From Mycolicibacter heraklionensis (GTDB taxonomy: Bacteria > Actinomycetota > Actinomycetes > Mycobacteriales > Mycobacteriaceae), in the NCBI RefSeq assembly GCF_019645815.1, contig NZ_CP080997.1, positions 2,608,880 through 2,672,879 of the forward strand: a DNA stretch of 64,000 bases. Direction: 5' to 3'. How positions within the stretch are numbered: the stretch's first letter is position 1; every line of letters begins with the position of its first letter. Positions 55,753 to 64,000 of the stretch are shown in pieces. The notes below the pieces were generated by a model, which had not been told where the DNA came from, did not search any database, and saw nothing but the letters and a program-made list of their open reading frames with translations. Made by a program: the position numbers and the translations under genes.

Positions 55753-57018
55753 CTAGCCGGTCGCGGCATCCGAAGTTGCGAACGGCTCCCCCAGCTGCGG
55801 GATCGGGGTGTAGCCGTGCCGGCGTCCCTGCGCGACGCCCCGGCGGATCAGCGCGGCCGTTCCGACGAAACCGGCGTGGTCGAGCGCCACGAACGGGGTC
55901 AGCAGCCGGTTGTGCACGAAGCCGATCGCCAGCCCGGAGGCCGGATCCGCCCAGCCCATGGAACCGCCCAGTCCGACGTGACCGAATCCGGGCAGCACCG
56001 GCCCGAACGGGATCGCGTGATAGCCCAGGTGGAACGCCAACGGAACCCCGATGGTGCGGTCCAGCTCGATGGTCCGCGGGCCGGTCAGGCCCGCCACCAG
56101 CCGGCGCGACAGGAGTTGGGTGCCGTCGATCTGCCCGCCGTTGGCCAGTGCGCCGTAGAGGCGGGCCAGCCCGCGGGCGGTGGCCACCCCGTTGAGGGCG
56201 GCGGCCTCGGTGTCCAGGAAGGGGATGCCGCCGCGGACGGTGTCCATCACCCCGGGGAAGTAGAAGGCGCCCAGGCCCCCGTACCTCAGCGTCGCGGCAG
56301 CCCGGGGCGCCAGCAGGTCCACGATCGCGTTCCGTCGGCTGCGCTGGGGCATGATGATCTCCGCGGCGACGGTGGGCGCGTCGGCGGGCGGCCGGCCCAG
56401 GTGCAGTCCGTCGATACCCAGCGGCCCGGCCAGCTCGGTGCGGAACAGCTCACGCATGCCGACACCGGTGACGGCCCGGGCCAGCCCGGACACCAGCCAG
56501 CCGTAGGTCAGCGCGTGATAGGCGGGTTTGCCGCGTTCGGGTCCCGGCGCCGCGGCGGCCATCCGGGCTTCCATCGTCACATGGTCCAGCAGGTCTGACC
56601 TGCCGGCACCGTTGAGGTGGGTCAGCCCCGCCCGGTGGCCCAACAGCTGGCGGACGGTGATCGCGCCTTTGCCGTTCGCACCGAACTCCGGCCAGTACTG
56701 CGCCACCGGCACGTCGTAGTCGATCAGTCCCCGGTCGACCAGGCGGTGGATGACCGTGGAGGCCGCACCCTTGGTCGCCGAGAACACCATCGCGCCGGTG
56801 TCGGCCGACCACGGCACCTGTCCCGCCCGGTCCGACCACCCGGTCCACACGTCCACGACGGGCTGTCCGTCGAGGTAGATCGCCAGCGCCCCGCCACCGA
56901 AGCGGCGGCCCGGGAACATCGCGGCGAAGGCGCGCACAGCGCAGGCGAAGTTCGGGTCGGCCGCGCCGTGCACGTTCGCCGGAAGTCCTGACCGGCGAAC
57001 GTTGAGATGCTGTGTCAT
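55753..57018 (-). CDS. lipL: LipL-like beta-lactamase-fold esterase
   Basis: This is a 421-residue serine hydrolase of the class C beta-lactamase/esterase family. The catalytic SxxK is in MVFSATKGAAS near residue 86, and YHALTYGWLVSG supplies the YxN-equivalent region. Length and position match M. tuberculosis LipL (Rv1497, 429 residues), which follows the meaB homologue Rv1496 just as here. It likely hydrolyses short- to medium-chain esters. The start is ATG 57018, 60 bp after meaB. This gene marks the conserved left flank of the variable lipid locus. Confidence 0.88.
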   Translation of the reverse strand: MTQHLNVRRSGLPANVHGAADPNFACAVRAFAAMFPGRRFGGGALAIYLDGQPVVDVWTGWSDRAGQVPWSADTGAMVFSATKGAASTVIHRLVDRGLIDYDVPVAQYWPEFGANGKGAITVRQLLGHRAGLTHLNGAGRSDLLDHVTMEARMAAAAPGPERGKPAYHALTYGWLVSGLARAVTGVGMRELFRTELAGPLGIDGLHLGRPPADAPTVAAEIIMPQRSRRNAIVDLLAPRAAATLRYGGLGAFYFPGVMDTVRGGIPFLDTEAAALNGVATARGLARLYGALANGGQIDGTQLLSRRLVAGLTGPRTIELDRTIGVPLAFHLGYHAIPFGPVLPGFGHVGLGGSMGWADPASGLAIGFVHNRLLTPFVALDHAGFVGTAALIRRGVAQGRRHGYTPIPQLGEPFATSDAATG

Positions 57019-57078
57019 GGTTGGGAATCTACCGCGCCGGCCGTCGGACGTAAGTCGGATTACCGCACGCGCGTGCCA

Positions 57079-58068
57079 CTAATCCCAGATGGCTCCGAGG
57101 ATTCGCTGGGCGGCCAGCGCGGGGGTCAGTTCTCCGCGCAGTACCTGCTGCTCCACCTCGGCGCGTACTTCACGCACCGCCGGGGACGACAGCGCGCGTT
57201 CGAGCACCGCGTCGCGCACCAGCTGGCGGGTCCAGTCCACCTGCTGCGCCCGGCGGCGGGCGTCGAACTCGCCGGCGTCGATCAGCGTCTGCCGATGCCG
57301 CTCCACGGTGTCCCAGAATTCCGACAGCCCGGTGCCCTCGATCGCACTCATCGTCAAAACCGGTGGACGCCAAAGAGTTTCACGGGGGTAGATGAGTCGG
57401 ATCGCGGCCGACAACTCCCGGGCGGCCATCCGCGCCTCGGCCAGGTGCTTGCCGTCGGCCTTGTTGACCACCACGATGTCGGCCAGTTCCAGCACACCCT
57501 TTTTGATGCCCTGCAACTGGTCGCCGGTGCGGGCCAGCGTCAAGAACACGAAGGTGTCGACCATGTTGGCGACCGTGACCTCGGACTGGCCGACGCCGAC
57601 GGTTTCGATGAGGATCACGTCGAAACCGGCGGCCTCCAACAGCACCACCGTCTCGCGGGTGGCCTTGGCGACGCCGCCCAGGGTGCCCGACGTCGGCGAC
57701 GGCCGGATGTAGGCGCGTTCGTGCGCTCCCAACCGCTGCATCCGGGTCTTGTCCCCCAGGATCGACCCACCGGTGCGCGTCGACGACGGGTCCACGGCCA
57801 ATACCGCCACCCGGTGGCCTTGCTCGATCAGGTACATGCCGAGCGCTTCGATGGTGGTCGACTTGCCCACGCCGGGAACGCCGGTGATGCCCACTCGCCG
57901 GGCCCCGCCGGCGTCCGGCAGCAAGGCCAGCAGTAGTTCCTGCGCCTGCTGCCGGTGGTCGGCGCGGGTGGACTCGACCAGGGTGATAGCCCGGGGCAGC
58001 ACGGAGCGGTCGCCGGAGCGCACCGCCGCCGCCAACTCGGCAACGGTGTCAGACACGTTGTCGGCCAT
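57079..58068 (-). CDS. meaB: MeaB-type GTPase, methylmalonyl-CoA mutase chaperone
   Basis: This is a 329-residue G3E-family P-loop GTPase. Walker A is GVPGVGKST near residue 63, followed by LAVDPSSTRTGGSILGDKTRM and a guanine-specificity VVNKADG. MeaB proteins protect and reactivate methylmalonyl-CoA mutase by gating cobalamin loading and ejecting damaged cofactor. ATG 58068 directly abuts the mutB stop, so translation is coupled. The orthologue in M. tuberculosis is Rv1496; the MazEF4 pair (Rv1494-Rv1495) found there between mutB and the GTPase is absent here. Confidence 0.95.
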   Translation of the reverse strand: MADNVSDTVAELAAAVRSGDRSVLPRAITLVESTRADHRQQAQELLLALLPDAGGARRVGITGVPGVGKSTTIEALGMYLIEQGHRVAVLAVDPSSTRTGGSILGDKTRMQRLGAHERAYIRPSPTSGTLGGVAKATRETVVLLEAAGFDVILIETVGVGQSEVTVANMVDTFVFLTLARTGDQLQGIKKGVLELADIVVVNKADGKHLAEARMAARELSAAIRLIYPRETLWRPPVLTMSAIEGTGLSEFWDTVERHRQTLIDAGEFDARRRAQQVDWTRQLVRDAVLERALSSPAVREVRAEVEQQVLRGELTPALAAQRILGAIWD

Positions 58069-60366
<2,298 letters not shown>

Positions 60367-60371
60367 GGCTC

Positions 60372-62279
60372 TCAGGCCCCCAATTGAGTCAGTAAGTCCG
60401 ACAACGCCTGCACCGCATCGATTTTCATGGTCAGGTAGTCGTCGGGCTTCGGATCGGTGTCGGAGTTGCCGGCTAATGCCTTGGCCGGCCCCGCCAGGTA
60501 GACCCGGTCGACTCCGGCGGTACGAGCCGCCCCGATGACCGCGGCTGCTTCGGCCCCGTAGCGGGCATCGCTGCCGCACAGCACCGCCACGTCGGGTGAG
60601 CCGGCCTCCGCGACAGCCGTGGCCACCCGCTCGGCGTCCACCGTGCCCGGGTTGATCACCGCGATGCCACCGGAGGCCAGCAGGTTGGCGGCGAAGGTGG
60701 TCCGAATGTTGTGTTCGGCCATCGGCCCCAGCGGCAGCAGTAGCACCTGCGGCCGCGCACCGGTGCGCGCCAGGTAGGCGTCGGAGCGGTCACGCAACGC
60801 CTCGAACTGCGCCGCATAGCGCCGAACGCCGGCCGGGGCCTTCTGCGTCGCAGACGGCGGCAGGGGCGGCTCATCGAGGTTCGGGTACTCGTTGACCCCG
60901 GTGATCGCGCTGCGCCGGTGTGCGATGTCGTCAGCCCGGGCGGCGGCAACCTCGGCGATCCGCTCACCGATGTGCTCGCGGGCGGCGGTGAATCCGCCGA
61001 GTGCCTCGATCTCCTGGAACTGCCGCCACGCCTGCTGCGCCAACTGTTCGGTGAGGTCTTCGACGAACCATGACCCGCCGGCCGGGTCCAGCACCTGGCC
61101 CAAGTGCGACTCCTCGAGCAGCAGCAGTTGGGTGTTGCGCGCGATCCGCCGCGAGAACGTTGCCGAGGTGCCGGGCTGTCCGCCCGGAATCACCGTGTCG
61201 AACGGCCACACCAGCACGGTGTCCGCCCCGCCGACACCCGCGCCGAAGGCGGCCAGGGTGGTGCGCAGCATGTTCACCCATGGGTCACGCTGCGTCATCA
61301 TCGCGCACGATGTCTCAGCGTGGACGATGGCGGCGCCCGCTTCCGGCGCCCCGGCCACCTCGGTGACCCGCGCCCAGAGTCGGCGCGCCGCGCGAATCTT
61401 GGCGATCGTGATGAATTGGTCGTCGTCGGCGGCGATCCGGAAGCTGATCTGGCGGGCGGCGTCGGCGATCGACAGGCCGGCGTCGGTGAGCAGGCGCAGG
61501 TAGGTCACGGCCGCGGCCAGCCCGGCCGCCAGTTCCCCGGTCGCACCGGCGCCCAGGTTGTGCAGGGCCGGGCCGTTGACGGCGATCGCGCGCACCCCCG
61601 GCTGCCCGACGGCCCGCGACGCCACCGCGATCACTTCGTCGACCGCCGGCGCCGCGCGATCCACCAGCGGCGCGGTCAACGGGTCGGCGCCCAGATCGAC
61701 CGACAGGTTGGCGCGGTTGTCCGGGTCAAGCGCGTCGACCAACGCCAGCATGGTCTCGGCGGCGGCGCTGTAGTCGCCGGCTCCCGCCCCGTCCAGGAGC
61801 ACCGGAACCAGGTCCAGGTAGACGTCGTCGAATACTCGCCGCAGCTCGGCGGCCGGCACGCCCGCATCGCCGACCTTCAGGGTCAGTGCGCTGACCCCGT
61901 CGGTCAGGGCGCTCAGGACGGCGCCGTTGGTGTCGGCCGCCGATGCCGAACCGTCAGCGGGGAAGACCTCGGCGACCTTCCATCCGGTGTTGACGTCACG
62001 CCGGGCGTCGGCACCGCGCACGTAGGGCCAGTCACCCGGTAACGGCGGCTCCGGCAGCGCATCGAACGCGGTGTAGAGCGCACGGATGGCGAATCCGCCC
62101 TGCCCGGCCAACCCCTCCACTGGAGTGTCCAACAGGCGCTCGGGCTCACCGCTGGTCTCGGCGTCGATATCGGCCGGCTCGCGGCGCGCGCTCTTGGCCA
62201 GCACCCCGGCCACGGCGGCACGCCAGCGGGCACGGGCCTGCTCCATGCCGGCGGGTTCGGCGGACACGTCGATTGACAC
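60372..62279 (-). CDS. mutA: Methylmalonyl-CoA mutase small (beta) subunit
   Basis: This is the 635-residue non-catalytic partner of MutB (615 residues in M. tuberculosis). The barrel part is conserved ([31 protein letters not shown], here spanning positions near 61080-61170), while the C-terminal domain lacks the cobalamin DxHxxG motif, reading GSDARYG instead. That is normal for the small subunit. GTG 62279 has SD AGGAG. A perfect 12-bp palindrome 17 bp upstream may control the operon. Confidence 0.95.
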   Translation of the reverse strand: MSIDVSAEPAGMEQARARWRAAVAGVLAKSARREPADIDAETSGEPERLLDTPVEGLAGQGGFAIRALYTAFDALPEPPLPGDWPYVRGADARRDVNTGWKVAEVFPADGSASAADTNGAVLSALTDGVSALTLKVGDAGVPAAELRRVFDDVYLDLVPVLLDGAGAGDYSAAAETMLALVDALDPDNRANLSVDLGADPLTAPLVDRAAPAVDEVIAVASRAVGQPGVRAIAVNGPALHNLGAGATGELAAGLAAAVTYLRLLTDAGLSIADAARQISFRIAADDDQFITIAKIRAARRLWARVTEVAGAPEAGAAIVHAETSCAMMTQRDPWVNMLRTTLAAFGAGVGGADTVLVWPFDTVIPGGQPGTSATFSRRIARNTQLLLLEESHLGQVLDPAGGSWFVEDLTEQLAQQAWRQFQEIEALGGFTAAREHIGERIAEVAAARADDIAHRRSAITGVNEYPNLDEPPLPPSATQKAPAGVRRYAAQFEALRDRSDAYLARTGARPQVLLLPLGPMAEHNIRTTFAANLLASGGIAVINPGTVDAERVATAVAEAGSPDVAVLCGSDARYGAEAAAVIGAARTAGVDRVYLAGPAKALAGNSDTDPKPDDYLTMKIDAVQALSDLLTQLGA

Positions 62280-62295
62280 CGGCGACTCCTGTGGT

Positions 62296-62307
62296 TACTC
62301 GCGAGTA
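62296..62307. promoter_or_regulatory. Perfect palindrome upstream of mutA (candidate operator)
   Basis: TACTCGCGAGTA is a perfect 12-bp palindrome, 17-28 bp upstream of mutA. The symmetry and length resemble TetR-family operators. No regulator gene is adjacent, so the binding protein is unknown. Confidence 0.5.
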
Positions 62308-62430
62308 GCTGTTGAATCGCTACCCGACATGTGTCAACCAGGCTAAATGATGCCGATCGGGCGAGCCGGGTGAGGTGTACCGAGCGAAGAAACTCCGTCT
62401 GAGCGACGCGAAGAGTTCACCCCCGGCCCG

Positions 62431-62436
62431 TAGTCT
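62431..62436 (+). promoter_or_regulatory. Candidate -10 box for the TVP38 gene
   Basis: TAGTCT fits TANNNT and ends 8 nt before GTG 62445, consistent with a leaderless start at GTG 62445. No SD is present. Confidence 0.4.
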
Positions 62437-62444
62437 TGGATGCC

Positions 62445-63209
62445 GTGATGCCCGCCGCGACCCGAGTCCCGCAAGCGCTGCGCGGCGCCTGGTCGGCCTT
62501 CATCGCCACCGCGCGCCAGGTCGCGCTGCGGCGGCTGGCATTGACGACGGCAGCAATCCTCACCCTGGTCGCGGTTGCGCTGCTGGTCCCGGTGCCCACC
62601 GCTGTGCAGGTGCGGGACTGGGCGCAGACGTTGGGGCCGTGGTTTCCGTTGGCGTTTCTGGTCGCGCACACCGTTGTCACGGTGTTCCCGTTCCCGCGGA
62701 CCGCATTCACGCTGGCCGCCGGTCTGCTGTTCGGCCCGTGGCTGGGCGTGGTGCTGGCCGTGGTGGCCAGCGCGCTGAGCGCTGTGGGCGTGCTGGTTCT
62801 GATGCGGGTGTTCGGTTGGCAGTTGAGCCGGGTGGTGCGTCATCCGCGGCTCGACTCACTGGACGCCCGGCTTCGCCGACGTGGCTGGCCGGCGGTGGTG
62901 TCACTGCGGTTGATTCCGGCGATCCCGTTCTCGGTGATCAACTACGCGGCCGGGGCCTCGGCGGTGCGGCTGGCGCCCTACACGGTGGCCACCCTGGTCG
63001 GGTTGCTGCCGGGTACCGCCGCGGTGGTGGTGCTCGGCGACGCCCTGACCGGTGAGGTGAGCCCGCTGCTGTTCGCGGTGTCGGCGTGCACCGCCGCAGT
63101 CGGGGTGGCGCTGCTGGTCTACGAGGTGCGCTCGCACCGTGCGCACCGCCCCGCGGCCGGTCCCGAAGCCCACGAGCTCGACCCGGCCGACGCGGTGACC
63201 GTCAGCTGA
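62445..63209 (+). CDS. TVP38/TMEM64 (DedA-like) membrane protein
   Basis: This is a 254-residue polytopic inner-membrane protein, about the size of Rv1491c, which also sits divergent from mutA. It has an N-terminal helix (TTAAILTLVAVALLVPV), then FPFPRTAFTLAAGLLFGPWLG, the SNARE-associated/VTT signature with a re-entrant glycine-rich loop, LRLIPAIPFSVINYAAG, and a C-terminal helix pair. Members are linked to lipid scrambling or transport. Starts at TTG 62436, GTG 62445 and ATG 62448 share one frame; GTG 62445 best fits the promoter box. Confidence 0.85.
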   Translation: MMPAATRVPQALRGAWSAFIATARQVALRRLALTTAAILTLVAVALLVPVPTAVQVRDWAQTLGPWFPLAFLVAHTVVTVFPFPRTAFTLAAGLLFGPWLGVVLAVVASALSAVGVLVLMRVFGWQLSRVVRHPRLDSLDARLRRRGWPAVVSLRLIPAIPFSVINYAAGASAVRLAPYTVATLVGLLPGTAAVVVLGDALTGEVSPLLFAVSACTAAVGVALLVYEVRSHRAHRPAAGPEAHELDPADAVTVS

Positions 63210-63272
63210 CCGCGGCGAATCGTCCGATGACGTAACCGGACAATCAGGCGTACCTTGCAACAGTAAGCCGAT

Positions 63273-63282
63273 CTAACGTTAG
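63273..63282. promoter_or_regulatory. Palindrome upstream of feoA
   Basis: CTAACGTTAG is a perfect 10-bp palindrome followed by GG, 9 nt upstream of the feoA ATG. A TANNNT box (TACCTT) lies at 63251-63256. TTAGG is also a half-site of the IdeR box, but the full IdeR consensus is not present. It could bind a metal-responsive regulator. Confidence 0.35.
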
Positions 63283-63290
63283 GGCGTCTG

Positions 63291-63590
63291 ATGCGCAGGT
63301 GGCGGCGGCGGTCGTCGCAGGGAACCGAATCGGCGACCGTGCTCGCCGACTTGGCTCCGGGCCAGCAGGCCACCATCACCGGTGCCGCGCCGCATGCCTC
63401 GCAGGCGGTGGCAAACCGGCTGCGCCAGCTCGGATTCCGCCCGGACGCCCGCGTTGATGTGATCCGCCGGGCACCGCTGGGCGATCCCACCATCTACCGC
63501 GTGCAAGACACCGAACTGTGTCTGCGGCGCCGCGAAGCCCAGCTGATCGAGATCGACCCGAAAATCGATGCCTCCGGCGGCCGGCGATGA
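63291..63590 (+). CDS. feoA: FeoA ferrous iron transport accessory protein
   Basis: This is a 99-residue protein with the SH3-like FeoA fold: ADLAPGQQATITG, the block NRLRQLGFRPDARVDVIRRAP, and a C-terminal beta-strand series ending EAQLIEID. FeoA is a small cytoplasmic partner of the FeoB permease. An Arg-rich N-terminus (MRRWRRRSSQ) precedes it. The stop overlaps the feoB start by 4 bp (ATGA), so both are co-translated. Confidence 0.88.
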   Translation: MRRWRRRSSQGTESATVLADLAPGQQATITGAAPHASQAVANRLRQLGFRPDARVDVIRRAPLGDPTIYRVQDTELCLRRREAQLIEIDPKIDASGGRR

Positions 63591-64000
63591 CCGACTGCCA
63601 CGACGGCATGGCCACTACCGTCGACGTGACGCACGCACGGCGGATAGCCCTGGTCGGCAGCCCGAACGCCGGCAAAACCAGCCTGTTCAATCACCTGACC
63701 GGGCTGCGCGCCAAGACCGGCAACTATCCGGGCGTCACGGTAGGGCGCAGTGTCGGGGTGGTGACCGTCGGTGATGTCGACGTGGCGGTCGAAGACTTGC
63801 CCGGCACGTACAGCCTGGACCCGATCAGTCCGGACGAACAGGTTGTCGCCGACGTGTTGGGCGGCGGGATCAACGGGATCGGCCGGCCCGACGCGATCGT
63901 GTTGGTCGCCGACGCCACGACGCTGCGCCGCTCGATCACCTTGGTGGGCCAGGTGCTGCGTCTGGACCTTCCCACCGTGCTGGTGCTCACCATGACCGAC
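63587..64000 (+). CDS. feoB: FeoB ferrous iron transporter, N-terminal part (runs off window)
   Basis: The first 138 codons contain the G-protein domain: G1 loop GSPNAGKTSLFN near residue 25, G2 region NYPGVTVGRSVG, G3 DLPGTYSLDPISPDE, and the start of the G4 motif (TMTD) at the window edge. The membrane domain lies beyond 64000. FeoB imports Fe2+ across the inner membrane with GTP-controlled gating. The frame is open to the last base, so the gene is truncated by the window only. Confidence 0.93.
   Translation, partial: MTDCHDGMATTVDVTHARRIALVGSPNAGKTSLFNHLTGLRAKTGNYPGVTVGRSVGVVTVGDVDVAVEDLPGTYSLDPISPDEQVVADVLGGGINGIGRPDAIVLVADATTLRRSITLVGQVLRLDLPTVLVLTMTD

Overview
The window is high-GC mycobacterial chromosome. 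The evidence is an SVP-type PPE protein, an MmpL transporter, a PE-PPE-domain secreted protein, PapA5/FadD26/Pps-type lipid enzymes, and the gene run TVP38-mutA-mutB-meaB-lipL, which matches the Rv1491c-Rv1497 neighbourhood of M. tuberculosis. The species cannot be named from the sequence alone. No tRNA, rRNA, insertion sequence, integrase or CRISPR array was seen.

Layout. 1-4.9 kb: 3'-truncated PPE gene, then ileS with a clear T-box leader. 4.9-9.3 kb: class 3 lipase, hemerythrin-like protein, MmpL transporter. 9.4-16.4 kb: a flavin monooxygenase divergent from an AurF-like diiron oxygenase, then two Rv2952-like methyltransferases bracketing a P450-SDR pair. 16.4-25 kb: an SDR/alpha-beta-hydrolase fusion, a PE-PPE-domain protein, two secreted paralogues (one with five 14-residue N-terminal repeats), and a nitroreductase/DUF2505/flavodoxin set. 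A 3 x 57-bp minisatellite separates that set from a PF04072-type methyltransferase. 25.9-55.7 kb: a minus-strand lipid cluster, in transcription order tesA, fadD26-like FAAL, five type I PKS genes (here PKS A to PKS E), papA5. 55.7-62.3 kb: lipL, meaB, mutB, mutA. 62.4-64 kb: a TVP38/DedA-like membrane protein, feoA and the start of feoB.

The PKS cluster is the main discovery. Its frame is that of the phthiocerol dimycocerosate (PDIM) locus: TesA, FadD26, a PpsA-like PKS with an N-terminal ACP (PKS B), a PpsE-like PKS with a C-terminal condensation-like domain (PKS E), and PapA5. It is not the canonical locus. An additional PKS without an N-terminal ACP (PKS A) lies between fadD26 and the PpsA-like gene. 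No module has an enoylreductase. drrABC, mas, fadD28 and mmpL7 are absent from the window. The 5' 2.4 kb of PKS A and PKS C are nearly identical apart from two sharply bounded divergent blocks, and their codon usage differs from the flanking DNA. A 13-codon relic of the PKS B 3' end lies just upstream of PKS A, which shows that the copied block came from a PKS B/PKS C junction. PKS C has a DH lacking its catalytic residues and PKS A has a KR lacking its catalytic Ser. The product is therefore expected to be a phthiocerol-like diol or polyol ester that is not standard PDIM.

The cluster lies between the mut/lipL block and ileS. In M. tuberculosis the corresponding interval (Rv1498c-Rv1535) holds the pks5/papA4/fadD24 region, so this looks like an exchangeable cell-envelope-lipid hot spot. 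The mut operon can interconvert succinyl-CoA and methylmalonyl-CoA, a possible extender unit. The two Rv2952-like methyltransferases, the MmpL protein and the PE-PPE-domain protein are plausible tailoring, export and acyl-transfer partners, but that link is inference from proximity.
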